From the NCBI RefSeq assembly GCF_011305995.1, contig NZ_CP049910.1, forward strand, positions 2,418,001 through 2,482,000: DNA of 64,000 nucleotides, given 5' to 3'. Shown piece after piece: positions 9,273 to 17,063 of the stretch; within the stretch, counting starts at the first letter, position 1; every line of letters begins with the position of its first letter. The translations under genes were made by a program, and so were the position numbers. The notes under the pieces are model-generated. The model saw only the letters and a list, made by a program, of their open reading frames with translations. It was not told where the DNA came from and made no database searches. The stretch is from Diaphorobacter sp. HDW4A (GTDB lineage Bacteria; Pseudomonadota; Gammaproteobacteria; Burkholderiales; Burkholderiaceae_C).

Positions 9273-10178
9273 TCAGGCGGTCTGCGCCACGCGCCCCACC
9301 GTGAAGTCGTGGCCCCAGAGGCTCACAGCCGTGAACTCGTGCACGATGTGCTGTTCCCAATCCAGAATCGCGCCGCCGTAGCCGTACTCCAGATCAAAGC
9401 CCGATGGCGTCTTCATGTAGAACGAAGTCATGCGGTCGTTGGTGTGCTGACCGAGCGTGGCGGTGAGCTGCACCTGCCCCTGCTGCATGCGGTCCATCGC
9501 ACGGCCCACTTCGGGCATGTTTTCCACTTCGACCATCGCGTGCACGCAGCCGCTTGGCACCGGGAATTCGGCCAGCGCCAGGCTGTGATGGCGACCATTT
9601 GCGCAGTGGAAGAAATGGATGCGAACCGTCGGGCCCGCGTCGCCTGCAGGTTTGAAGTTGTAGATGTCAGACGTCTCGAAGCCCAGCACATCGCGCGCAA
9701 ACGCCACGGTGGCTTCAAAGTCAGGCGCGGGCAGCACTGTGTGACCAAGACCGTAGTCCCCCGTCACGAAGCTGGATACGCCCTGCGGCGAAGCAAAGCG
9801 CTTGAAGTCCGACTTGAAACCCCACACCACTTCATGGCGATTGCCCGCTGGATCGAACAGCACGGCCATCTGCTGCACGCAGCGCTGGCGGCACAACTCG
9901 GCACTGCCCAGCTCGTAGGCGATCTTGGCGTCATCCAGCGCCTTCAGCGCCGCGTCGAAAGCGACCTTGTTGAGCAACTCCCAACCGGATGCGTGATAAC
10001 GATCCTTGCTGCCCGCCTGCACCTGGAAGCGAAACTGGCGTTCATCCATCTTGATATGCAGCGTGCCATCGCCCACCGGCGTGGCCATCATGCCGAGCAC
10101 GTCCTTGGCGTAAGTGCTCCATTGATCGAGGTTCGTGCTCTCGGCAACGATATAGGCAAGTCCACGGATTTCCATCAT
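9273..10178 (-). CDS. TesB/HsaC-type extradiol ring-cleavage dioxygenase
   Basis: 301-residue, two-repeat vicinal-oxygen-chelate protein. The Fe(II) ligands of type I extradiol dioxygenases are seen in the C-terminal repeat: His in GLGHTVLP, His in GRHHSLAL and Glu in FDLEYGYGG. TATLGQHTNDRMTSFYMKTPSG and the C-terminal TAVSLWGHDFTVG match HsaC/TesB, which meta-cleave the catechol made from steroid ring A (3,4-DHSA). A substrate of the HIP branch is not catecholic, so its place at the head of the ipdAB operon is notable. A GGAGG lies about 10 nt before the ATG at 10178. Non-steroid BphC-type activity remains possible. Confidence 0.85.
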   Translation of the reverse strand: MMEIRGLAYIVAESTNLDQWSTYAKDVLGMMATPVGDGTLHIKMDERQFRFQVQAGSKDRYHASGWELLNKVAFDAALKALDDAKIAYELGSAELCRQRCVQQMAVLFDPAGNRHEVVWGFKSDFKRFASPQGVSSFVTGDYGLGHTVLPAPDFEATVAFARDVLGFETSDIYNFKPAGDAGPTVRIHFFHCANGRHHSLALAEFPVPSGCVHAMVEVENMPEVGRAMDRMQQGQVQLTATLGQHTNDRMTSFYMKTPSGFDLEYGYGGAILDWEQHIVHEFTAVSLWGHDFTVGRVAQTA

Positions 10179-10249
10179 GACGGCAGGGCCTCCAACCCAA
10201 GGTTCTGATGAGTGATGGTGTGAATTCTGAAGATGCGAGGGCTGTTCAA

Positions 10250-10267
10250 CATCGTCCGTTGAGACTA
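10250..10267 (-). promoter_or_regulatory. Shared 18-bp element, copy 1 (upstream of extradiol/ipdAB operon)
   Basis: The plus-strand sequence CATCGTCCGTTGAGACTA lies 72-89 nt upstream of the dioxygenase start at 10178. The same sequence with one mismatch occurs at 13815-13832, at nearly the same distance (64-81 nt) from the SDR start at 13751 and in the same orientation. Weaker similarity continues outward in both (GTAGC, then ACCTNGT and CACAAGG). This is probably an activator site or core promoter element common to both operons. The region 10179-10465 holds no gene. Confidence 0.6.
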
Positions 10268-10327
10268 ACGAGAAGTACTGGTTTTCTCTAAAAACGTAGC
10301 AACCTCACCTTGTTTCACAAGGGTCCT

Positions 10328-10339
10328 AGGGCTAACCCT
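10328..10339. promoter_or_regulatory. AGGG-N4-CCCT palindrome
   Basis: AGGGCTAACCCT, followed by TGTCTTT, lies about 150 nt upstream of the dioxygenase start. A very similar palindrome, AGGGTAAACCCTGTTTTT, sits in the control region at 58331-58342 between the 21-gene operon and the acyl-CoA synthetase gene. It could be an operator for a shared regulator, but two copies are few. Confidence 0.35.
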
Positions 10340-10465
10340 GTCTTTCATTTAGGGTAGCTTGACCAGGCACGAGGGCGAACCCAACACAAGGACAAGGGCC
10401 TGCCACCGGGCATGGCAAGGCTCACATCCAACCGCGCCGCTACTCGCAAACCCGGTCAACAACGC

Positions 10466-11545
10466 TCATGCAGCCACGGCACTGCCCACGGACAAATAGT
10501 CCGTGTAGCCTTGTTCTCCATCGGTATAGAGCGTCTTGCGATCAAACTTGGACAGCGGCAGGCCCTCGCGCATGCGGCGCACGAGGTCGGGGTTGCCGAT
10601 GAAATGGCGGGCGAATGACACGGCCCGGCCCTCGCCTGCAGCCACGGCGGCTTCGGCAGAGCTGGCGTCAAAACCGTCGTTGAGGATCAGGTTCTCGCCG
10701 AAGTGCTGGCGGGCCAGCGCGAATGCGTCGATCTCGGGCACGGCCGCGCGCATCACATGCAGATAAGCGATGCCGATGCCCGCCGCCTGGCGCATGAGTT
10801 CGGCGTGCGTGGCGGCCGAGTCTTCGTCGCTGGTGTCGTTGTAGGTGTTGCCGGGATTGAGGCGCAGGCCCACGCGGTCCGCACCAATGCAGGCTGACAT
10901 CTCGCCCAGGCACTCTGCAGCGAAGCGGGCGCGATGGGCCGCGTTGCCACCGTATTCGTCGCTGCGCTGGTTAGTGGATGAGCTCAGAAACTGCATGCTG
11001 AGATAGCCGCTGGTGCCGTGCAGCTCCACCCCATCAAAGCCCGCATCGATGGCGCGTTGCGCGGATTGCGCATGCATGGCGATGACAGCCTTCACCTCTT
11101 CGGTGCTCAAGGCAATGGGGGGGTCGAAATCCTGCATACCGGCGACATCGGTCCAGATCTGGCCTTGCGCCTTGATGGCGGATGCCGACACGGTGCGCAC
11201 GCCCGCAGGCTTGATGTGGTGGCTACCGATGCGCCCCGAATGCATGAGCTGCAGCACGATGCTGCCGCCGCGTGCATGCACAGCATCGGTCACGCGTTGC
11301 CAGGCGCGAACCTGCCCTGCGGTCTCGATGCCTGGCTGGCGGTTGTAGGCCTGGCCGGTGACTTCGGGCCAGCTGCCTTCGGCCACGATCAGGCCCGCGT
11401 CGCCGCGCTGGCCGTAGTGTTCGGCCATCATGGGCGTCGCGAGGCCTTCCGGCGTGGCGCGGTTGCGCGTCATCGGCGCCATCACGATGCGGTTCTGCAG
11501 CGTGATGCGGCCGAACTGCGTCGGGGTGAACAAGGTTTGGGTCAT
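10466..11545 (-). CDS. Old Yellow Enzyme family NAD(P)H:flavin oxidoreductase (NemA-like)
   Basis: 359 residues from an ATG at 11545 with GGGAG about 8 nt upstream; the longer start at 11569 would overlap the previous gene and is rejected. The FMN barrel has RIVMAPMTRNR near the N-terminus, QLMHSGRIG, and STNQRSDEYGGN. These enzymes reduce activated C=C bonds with NAD(P)H. The usual substrate-binding pair His-x-x-Asn reads HGTS here (His176, Ser179), so the Asn is replaced by Ser, which may alter substrate choice. In this operon reduction of a steroid-derived enone is a reasonable inference. It lies 20 nt after the SnoaL-like gene. Confidence 0.87.
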   Translation of the reverse strand: MTQTLFTPTQFGRITLQNRIVMAPMTRNRATPEGLATPMMAEHYGQRGDAGLIVAEGSWPEVTGQAYNRQPGIETAGQVRAWQRVTDAVHARGGSIVLQLMHSGRIGSHHIKPAGVRTVSASAIKAQGQIWTDVAGMQDFDPPIALSTEEVKAVIAMHAQSAQRAIDAGFDGVELHGTSGYLSMQFLSSSTNQRSDEYGGNAAHRARFAAECLGEMSACIGADRVGLRLNPGNTYNDTSDEDSAATHAELMRQAAGIGIAYLHVMRAAVPEIDAFALARQHFGENLILNDGFDASSAEAAVAAGEGRAVSFARHFIGNPDLVRRMREGLPLSKFDRKTLYTDGEQGYTDYLSVGSAVAA

Positions 11546-11565
11546 GGTGAAGTTTCTCCCCTCAG

Positions 11566-12201
11566 TCAACGCACGCGCATGCGCGGGTCGGGCGCCCCTC
11601 GGCGCATGGTTTTGAGGAATTCGTTGAGCGGTGCGGGCGCGGCCACCTCGGGCAGTTCGTCCTTGCCGGGGCGGTTCGCCCAGAACTCCTTCCAGCTCGG
11701 AAACAACTCGTGGAACGCGCCGCTATAGGGCTCACGGCCCGGCCAGCGCATCTTCATGTCGCCGATCGGTGGTTTGTTCAGATCCGTTGCATACCAGTAG
11801 CACGGCAGGCGGCGGCGGAAGAGCCACTGACCATCGATGCGCTCGTAGTCGTCCCAATACAGCATCTGCATGATCACCCATTCGGCACCGCACTCATGCT
11901 CATTCTTGGAATAGACGACGCCGGTGGCGTGATCCTTGTCCGCGAACTCGATGATGTGCTGCCCAAGGTGGTGCGAGGTGCCGGTGAACTGGTCGCGCAG
12001 CGTGGAATCCTGCCACCCTTTGAAATGCGCGCGACCCACTTTCTCCTTGCCGACGCGGATGTCCGGCGCGAACAGGTTGACGTGCGCATCCATGTCGCGC
12101 ATGTCGAGCGACAGCGAATACTTGCCCACCAGTTGGCGGATGGCGTCCAGCGATTCCAGTCGGTCGATGCGCTCTTCGAGCGTCGATGGCCATTGACTCA
12201 T
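11566..12201 (-). CDS. SnoaL-like (NTF2-fold) protein
   Basis: 211-residue protein with the pattern of the SnoaL_4 branch of the NTF2-like superfamily: an N-terminal helix (LEERIDRLESLDAIRQLVGKY), a short aspartate-rich turn (LDMRDMDAHVNLFAPDI), then a beta sheet ending in DDYERIDGQWLFRRR. Members act as small cyclases, isomerases or dehydratases, or as uncharacterised partners in aromatic and steroid pathways. No catalytic residue can be assigned with confidence. It stands between an SDR (24 nt upstream) and the flavin reductase, so it probably processes a ring intermediate. Confidence 0.75.
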   Translation of the reverse strand: MSQWPSTLEERIDRLESLDAIRQLVGKYSLSLDMRDMDAHVNLFAPDIRVGKEKVGRAHFKGWQDSTLRDQFTGTSHHLGQHIIEFADKDHATGVVYSKNEHECGAEWVIMQMLYWDDYERIDGQWLFRRRLPCYWYATDLNKPPIGDMKMRWPGREPYSGAFHELFPSWKEFWANRPGKDELPEVAAPAPLNEFLKTMRRGAPDPRMRVR

Positions 12202-12225
12202 TGCAGCGGTCTCCTTGTCGTCAAA

Positions 12226-13005
12226 TCAAAGCGCGGTGACGAGCACTGCAGAGCGGCCGCCATCCACCGGCAGCGCCGCACCGGTCACGTAGCTGGACTC
12301 GTCGCTCGCCAGGAACAGCGCGGCGTTCGCCAGTTCGACCGGCTGGCCGACGCGGCCCATCGGAATCAGCTTCTCGGTGTTCTTGCGCGACGCGTCGTCG
12401 GACAGCATGCCCGCGGTTGCAGGCGTTTCCACCACGGCCGGAATCACCACGTTCACGCGCACACCCGCTGCGGCACCTTCCGCCGCTGCGGCGCGCGAGA
12501 AGTTGATGATCGCGGCCTTGGCCGCCGAGTAACCCGACATGTAGGGCGTGCCCAGCGTGCCGCAGATCGAGCTCACATTGATGATCGAGCCCCCCTTGTC
12601 CTTCATGAGCTTGAGCGCGGTACGTGTGCCCCAGAAGGTGCCGTCCACCGACGTAGTGAAGTTGGCATGCCAGTCCTGCGTGGTCATAGCATCGATACCG
12701 CCCCAGGTGTAGGCCATGGCGTTGTTCACCAGCACATCAAGCGTGCCGTGTTTCTGCGCGGTCTGCTCAAGCGCGCCGACGATCTGCTGCTCGTTGCCCA
12801 CATCGGCCACCACCGCCTCGGCCTTGCCGCCGGCGGCGTTGATGCGCGAGACCACCTCTTCAAGCGGTTCCTTGCGGCGACCGCAGATCACCACCGTTGC
12901 GCCTTCCTGCGCGAAACGCTCGGCCGTGGCCGCACCGATGCCGGAGCCGCCACCGGTCACGAATGCGACCTTGCCATCCAACCGCTTTTTGCTGTTGCTA
13001 CTCAT
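12226..13005 (-). CDS. Short-chain dehydrogenase/reductase
   Basis: 259 residues, classical SDR. The cofactor loop is TGGGSGIGAAT (about 17-27), followed by the VNNAM motif, Ser in NVSSICG, and the YSAAK pair that gives catalytic Tyr and Lys; the C-terminus carries VTGAALPVDGG. It oxidises or reduces a hydroxyl/keto group with NAD(P)(H). Two SDRs side by side also occur in mycobacterial HIP gene clusters (Rv3548c/Rv3549c; family knowledge), so a role on a ring C/D hydroxyl is likely. It is 11 nt downstream of the other SDR. The substrate is unknown. Confidence 0.85.
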   Translation of the reverse strand: MSSNSKKRLDGKVAFVTGGGSGIGAATAERFAQEGATVVICGRRKEPLEEVVSRINAAGGKAEAVVADVGNEQQIVGALEQTAQKHGTLDVLVNNAMAYTWGGIDAMTTQDWHANFTTSVDGTFWGTRTALKLMKDKGGSIINVSSICGTLGTPYMSGYSAAKAAIINFSRAAAAEGAAAGVRVNVVIPAVVETPATAGMLSDDASRKNTEKLIPMGRVGQPVELANAALFLASDESSYVTGAALPVDGGRSAVLVTAL

Positions 13006-13016
13006 CTCGAAACTCC

Positions 13017-13751
13017 TTACAGAAAGGCGCTGCCGCCGTTGACCGCCACGTTCTGGCCAGTCACGAAACCGCTGTCGTCGCTGGCCAGAAACACTGCCAC
13101 TTTGGCGATGTCATCGGGCTCAGCCATGCGGCCCATGGGCACGCCCTTGATGATCGCGTCGGCCCATTCCTGGGGAATGCCCTGCATCATTGGCGTGTTG
13201 GTCGGGCCTGGCACCAGCGTGTTCACACGGATGCCCTGAGGCGCCAGTTCCTTGGCCATGCCGCGCGTGAGGCCCATCAGCGCTGCCTTCGATGCGCAGT
13301 AGTGCGCCGGGCCATCGCCGCTTACCGCCGAGGTGCTGGAGATGTTGACCACCGCACCGCCCGACTTGGTCTCCTGCATGACCTTGACCGCCTCGCGTGC
13401 ACAGTAAAAGGCGCCGTTGAGATTCACGCCGATCACGCGCGCCCAAGTCTCATCGGGAATGTCGGCGAACTGGTCGACCGAACCCACACCAGCGTTGTTC
13501 ACCAACGCATCCACGCGGCCAAAGCTGCTTTTGATTTCGGCAAACAGCGCGGCCACCGCTTTGCTGTCGGCCACGTTCACGGAACGTGCAATGTGCTTGC
13601 CATCACGGCCATTCAGTGTGTCCTTGGCGGCCTGTTCGTTCAGATCCACCGCCACCACGGTGGCGCCCTCGTCGGCAAAGCGTTGCGCAATCGCGCGGCC
13701 CATGCCCTGACCAGCTCCCGTGACAACCGCCACCTTTCCATTCAATCGCAT
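13017..13751 (-). CDS. Short-chain dehydrogenase/reductase, first gene of operon
   Basis: 244 residues from the ATG at 13751, which has AGGAG upstream and puts the beta-strand MRLNGKVAVVTG at the N-terminus; the longer start at 13817 adds unconserved residues and overlaps the promoter element. The motifs are TGAGQGMGRA, NNAGVG, NISSTSAVSG (Ser), YCASK (Tyr, Lys) and VTGQNVAVNGG. It is a classical SDR probably acting on a steroid-derived alcohol or ketone. As the first gene after the control region it marks the likely start of the SDR-SnoaL-OYE transcript. Confidence 0.86.
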   Translation of the reverse strand: MRLNGKVAVVTGAGQGMGRAIAQRFADEGATVVAVDLNEQAAKDTLNGRDGKHIARSVNVADSKAVAALFAEIKSSFGRVDALVNNAGVGSVDQFADIPDETWARVIGVNLNGAFYCAREAVKVMQETKSGGAVVNISSTSAVSGDGPAHYCASKAALMGLTRGMAKELAPQGIRVNTLVPGPTNTPMMQGIPQEWADAIIKGVPMGRMAEPDDIAKVAVFLASDDSGFVTGQNVAVNGGSAFL

Positions 13752-13814
13752 TTTTGTCTCCTGTTGACATGAATGTTTAGACCTGTCAAGAGTAGAAAAA
13801 AATGCATGGTCAAC

Positions 13815-13832
13815 CATCGTCCGATGAGACTA
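13815..13832 (-). promoter_or_regulatory. Shared 18-bp element, copy 2 (upstream of SDR operon)
   Basis: CATCGTCCGATGAGACTA, identical at 17 of 18 bases to 10250-10267, lies 64-81 nt upstream of the SDR start at 13751. It is inside the 209-nt space between that gene and the divergent SurE-like gene (13961), so it might serve both. Further outward, GTAGCGCCGGACCTCGTC followed by CACAAGG partly repeats the pattern beside copy 1. Confidence 0.6.
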
Positions 13833-13960
13833 TGAAGAGGTCTCGCAGTTCTCATAAAGTAGCGCCGGACCTCGTCCACAAGGACTGCCGAACCCCTCGG
13901 AAGCCCTTTGTACACGCGGTTTCGCAAAACTCACATACACAGATAAGACGGAGACATATT

Positions 13961-14932
13961 TTGAGAAAAAATACCACTTGCCTGGCGATTCTGGCCCTGG
14001 GCTCGGCGCTCAGCCTCCCAGCCCACGCCCTCAACATCGTCGTCAGCAACGACGACGGCCTGACCAGCAACGTCAAGGCGCTGTATGACGCATTGAAGGG
14101 CGCCGGACACGACGTCATCGTCTCGGTGCCCTGCACCCAGCAAAGCGGGCGCGGTGGCGGCGTGGTGATGTACAGCACCGACAAACTCGTCGCCACGCAG
14201 GACGCCGACATCACCAAAAACGGTGGCTGCCGCAACGGCGCGGCCAAGACCGGCGAGCCCTCGGTCGGTGCCATGACGCGCAGCGGCTATGACAATGGCG
14301 ATTGGTATTACGCGCACGGTACGCCCGTGATGGCGCTGATGTACGGCCTCGACGTCCCGGCCGCCAAGCGCTGGGGCAAGGCACCCGATCTGGTGGTCTC
14401 TGGTCCCAACGAAGGCTCCAACGTTGGCGGACTCAACATTACTTCGGGGACCATCGGCATCACGCAGTTCGCGCTGATCCGCAGCATTCCGGCCATGGCA
14501 TTCAGCGTCAGCTCCAATGCCATCGACGACACCAACCTCGCCAACCCGCAATCCCAGACCGCCGCCAATTTGACCCTCAAGCTGATCCAGTCGCTCAACG
14601 CACAACGCACCAGCACGGGCATTCTTCCCAAGGGCGTAGCGCTGAACGTCAACTTCCCGAGCAACTTCAGCGCCACATCGACGTTCGCTTTCTCACGCAT
14701 CGGCACCTTCAACCTCTACGAACTGGGCTTCCAATCCACCGCGCCATACGGCTATCGCCTTGCAACGCGCAACGACCCCGCCAAGGCCACGGCGGAACAA
14801 AAGGAAGACGAATCCGTCGTGATCAGCGACCGGATCTCGGTAGTCGCCATGCAGCTCGCGTTTGACCACCGCCCCGCAGCGCAAGAATGGCTGCGCATGA
14901 AAATGGATACCGTCAACACCACCAAGCCGTGA
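13961..14932 (+). CDS. SurE-like periplasmic phosphatase/nucleotidase
   Basis: 323 residues if started at the TTG at 13961, which has GGAG upstream and begins a clean signal peptide (basic MRKN, hydrophobic core, cleavage after AHA near 23). The longer frame from 13802 has no such logic. The mature part begins LNIVVSNDDG, the SurE metal-binding motif with paired Asp, and continues with SGPNEGSNVGG, equivalent to the SurE Asn loop. SurE proteins are metal-dependent 5'-nucleotidases/phosphatases, usually cytoplasmic; this one is exported and longer than the usual 250 residues. The next gene, a lipoprotein, starts 14 nt later. Its link to the steroid genes is unknown. Confidence 0.82.
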   Translation: MRKNTTCLAILALGSALSLPAHALNIVVSNDDGLTSNVKALYDALKGAGHDVIVSVPCTQQSGRGGGVVMYSTDKLVATQDADITKNGGCRNGAAKTGEPSVGAMTRSGYDNGDWYYAHGTPVMALMYGLDVPAAKRWGKAPDLVVSGPNEGSNVGGLNITSGTIGITQFALIRSIPAMAFSVSSNAIDDTNLANPQSQTAANLTLKLIQSLNAQRTSTGILPKGVALNVNFPSNFSATSTFAFSRIGTFNLYELGFQSTAPYGYRLATRNDPAKATAEQKEDESVVISDRISVVAMQLAFDHRPAAQEWLRMKMDTVNTTKP

Positions 14933-14946
14933 GCAGGAGCGTTGCG

Positions 14947-15630
14947 ATGAAGTCCCAAAAACCATCACTCTTCAACCTCCTGCCCGCAGCAGCCCTGCTC
15001 GCCACCACTTCCGCACTGATGTCCGGCTGTGGCGGCGGCAACAGCGGATCCGCCAGCGCCAACATCGACATGCCCGGCCTGAGCACCGGTGCCTACGTCG
15101 TCGCTACCGAGGTCAGCGGCAGCCTGCAAGTGGGAAAGTACTACGTCGGCAGTGACGGAAAAACCACCCTGCTGATGCTGCAGGACGACCAATCACGCGT
15201 GACAAGGGTCTATACCAAGGGCGTCGACAGCACGCATTGGCGCATCGCTGGAACGGCCAGCAGCACGGACTCCTCCACCGATCCCGTCGTGAAACACACC
15301 GCATCCATCCCCGCAAACGCATTTGCCACCTCAACGCTGGCGGGCGCCTACGAAATCCGCCTTGCCAACGGCAGCAGAACACAGTTCAGCATCGACGCCA
15401 ACGGTGCAATCTCCCCAGTCACAGCATCCAGCTGTGAAATCAAGGGCCAACTGGGCGCATCAACCATGCCCCAGCTGCTCGCGCTGAGCATCACCCAAAG
15501 CAACTGCAGCGGCTTGACAGGTTCCTGGAGCGGCGTGGCGGTACGCGATCAGGACGATGCCCCCGCATCGTTCCGCTTGGTAAGCACCGACGGCGGTAGT
15601 CTCAAGGATCTCTGGGCCTTCGCAAAATAG
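14947..15630 (+). CDS. Predicted lipoprotein of unknown function
   Basis: 227 residues from an ATG at 14947 with CAGGAG upstream. The N-terminus MKSQKPSLFNLLPAAALLA is followed by the lipobox LMSGC (Cys near 28) and a Gly/Ser-rich linker, so it should be lipidated. The rest is rich in Ser, Thr and short beta segments, with two Cys (SSCEIKG and SNCSG) that could form a disulfide. I recognise no family. It is probably co-transcribed with the SurE-like gene, and a strong hairpin follows at 15641. Confidence 0.75.
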   Translation: MKSQKPSLFNLLPAAALLATTSALMSGCGGGNSGSASANIDMPGLSTGAYVVATEVSGSLQVGKYYVGSDGKTTLLMLQDDQSRVTRVYTKGVDSTHWRIAGTASSTDSSTDPVVKHTASIPANAFATSTLAGAYEIRLANGSRTQFSIDANGAISPVTASSCEIKGQLGASTMPQLLALSITQSNCSGLTGSWSGVAVRDQDDAPASFRLVSTDGGSLKDLWAFAK

Positions 15631-15640
15631 GCGACTTCAA

Positions 15641-15671
15641 CGCAAGGGCCGCAGGAGTGGCGGCCCTTGCG
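15641..15671 (+). terminator. Strong hairpin after the lipoprotein gene
   Basis: A perfect 12-bp stem (CGCAAGGGCCGC with its complement) encloses a 7-base loop, 10 nt after the lipoprotein stop. The T-run is weak (CTCTTC). It probably terminates the surE-lipoprotein transcript. A TTG at 15667 that could extend the next gene lies inside this stem and is therefore unlikely to be its start. Confidence 0.6.
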
Positions 15672-15729
15672 CTCTTCAAACATCTACATCCCATTCATTT
15701 CTTCCCATATGCCAGAAAGCATCCACAAG

Positions 15730-16494
15730 ATGAACACGAACCTCTCCAACAAGATCGCACTCGTTACCGGCGGCGCCAGCGGCGTAGGCCAGGAGGTAGT
15801 GAAGCTCCTGCATGCGCGCGGCGCCAGCGTAATCATCAGCGACATCAACGACGCTGCAGGCAAGCAACTCGCCGAAGAACTGGGTTCCCGCACCGCCTTC
15901 GTTCACCATGACGTCAGCAACGAAACCTCGTGGACACAGGCCATCGAGTTCGCGCAGAACACCTTCGGCACGATCAACGTACTGGTCAACAATGCCGGAA
16001 TCCTCCTGCGCGGCAACATGGAAACCGGCCTACTGCAGGACTTTCAGAAGCTCCTGCATGTGAACACCGAATCAGTCTTCATCGGTTGCCAGCAAGGCAT
16101 TCTGGCCATGAAGGCCAGCGGCGGCTCGATCATCAACATGGCCTCTGTCTCATCCTGGCTGCCGGTAGACAACTACGCCGGCTACAGCGCAACCAAGGCA
16201 GCGGTATCCGCCCTCACCCGCGCCACGGCGTTGCATTGCCGCAAACAAGGCTACGCCGTTCGCGCCAACTCGGTTCATCCCGACGGTATCTACACCCCGA
16301 TGATGCAGGCCTCGCTACCCAAGGGGGTGACGCGCGAAATGGTGTTGCATGATGCGGAGCACAACCGCGCTGGGCGTGCGTACACGCCTGAGCGCATTGC
16401 GGAACTGGTGGCGTTTCTGGCCAGCGATGCGTCGAGTGTGATGAGCGGGAGCGAATTGCATGCGGACAATTCGATTCTGGGAATGGGGTTGTGA
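15730..16494 (+). CDS. 3beta/17beta-hydroxysteroid dehydrogenase
   Basis: 254-residue SDR. TGGASGVGQEVVKLL binds NAD, NNAGIL follows, Ser139 (NMASVSSW), Tyr152 and Lys156 (NYAGYSATK) are the catalytic triad, and the C-terminus reads SGSELHADNSILGMGL. Length, triad spacing and C-terminus agree with the crystallised 3beta/17beta-hydroxysteroid dehydrogenase of Comamonas testosteroni (from memory). That enzyme oxidises the 3beta or 17beta hydroxyl of androgens with NAD, an entry step of steroid catabolism. The ATG at 15730 is preferred because it aligns with that protein's N-terminus; earlier ATG (15709) and TTG starts lack a ribosome site. It stands alone after the hairpin. Confidence 0.9.
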   Translation: MNTNLSNKIALVTGGASGVGQEVVKLLHARGASVIISDINDAAGKQLAEELGSRTAFVHHDVSNETSWTQAIEFAQNTFGTINVLVNNAGILLRGNMETGLLQDFQKLLHVNTESVFIGCQQGILAMKASGGSIINMASVSSWLPVDNYAGYSATKAAVSALTRATALHCRKQGYAVRANSVHPDGIYTPMMQASLPKGVTREMVLHDAEHNRAGRAYTPERIAELVAFLASDASSVMSGSELHADNSILGMGL

Positions 16495-16609
16495 CGGGGG
16501 TGCGATTCGGGCTTTGAATCGCTCTTTAGCTGTTCTGCTTTTTACGCTGCTGGGCCGTGTCTCGCCCCCATCTGGCGACTTACTTTTCCTTGTCTCGTGT
16601 ATAGACGGA

Positions 16610-17063
16610 AGACATGGGTAACACCCGTTCCAAGACATAGGTAACGCTTCCGGGGTGTTCAAGCCCGGGAGACAACCATGATCTGGATGGAGGGGAGTAC
16701 CGTGTCCTTGCGTCAAGAATTCGTGATGCTGGCCCTTGCTGAGTCAGCCAACGTGCGCGAGCTGTGTAGGCGCTTCGGGATCAGTCCCAAGACGGGCTAC
16801 AAGTGGCTGGCGCGCTTTCGCAGCAGCGGCTGCGATCGTGCATCGCTGGTCGATCACAGCCGCAGGCCCCTGAGCTCGCCTCGCCTGAGTCCGGCCCATG
16901 TGCAGGACGCGGTCGTGCAGCTGCGACAGCAGCACCCCACTTGGGGGCGGACGCAAGCTCTCGCGCGTGCTGCAGGATGCCCGCCAACTGTGCGTTGCGC
17001 CCAGCGCCGTCACGCACATCCTGCGTAGCCATGGGCTGCTCGATGCCGCAGCCAGTCAGGCGG
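16610..17063 (+). mobile_element. Remnant of an IS481-type insertion sequence
   Basis: Two direct copies of AGACATRGGTAAC (16610-16622 and 16633-16645) precede a transposase start, as in IS481-family ends. The element is cut off near 17063, where the transposase reading stops matching and a DUF11-type remnant begins on the other strand. No right end was identified, so it cannot move by itself. Confidence 0.65.
16678..17063 (+). pseudogene. IS481-family transposase fragment, frameshifted
   Basis: The N-terminal helix-turn-helix of an IS481-type transposase is clear: ANVRELCRRFGISPKTGYKWL, then DHSRRPLSSP and LRQQHPTWG. At the G-run 16943-16947 there is one G too many; the frame then continues one base over as GGRKLSRVLQDARQLCV and ILRSHGLLDAAA. 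The DDE catalytic domain that should follow is missing. The gene is dead by both frameshift and truncation. Confidence 0.8.

Noticed and set aside
7468..9381. 637-codon plus-strand frame over the ipdAB-like genes
   Set aside because: Antisense shadow of well-supported minus-strand genes in GC-rich DNA.
15667..15729. Earlier TTG/ATG starts for the hydroxysteroid dehydrogenase
   Set aside because: The TTG lies inside the terminator stem and the known enzyme begins at the equivalent of 15730.
16315..16716. 133-codon minus-strand frame over the end of the steroid dehydrogenase and the IS edge
   Set aside because: It spans a real gene, a non-coding gap and IS DNA, so it is fortuitous.
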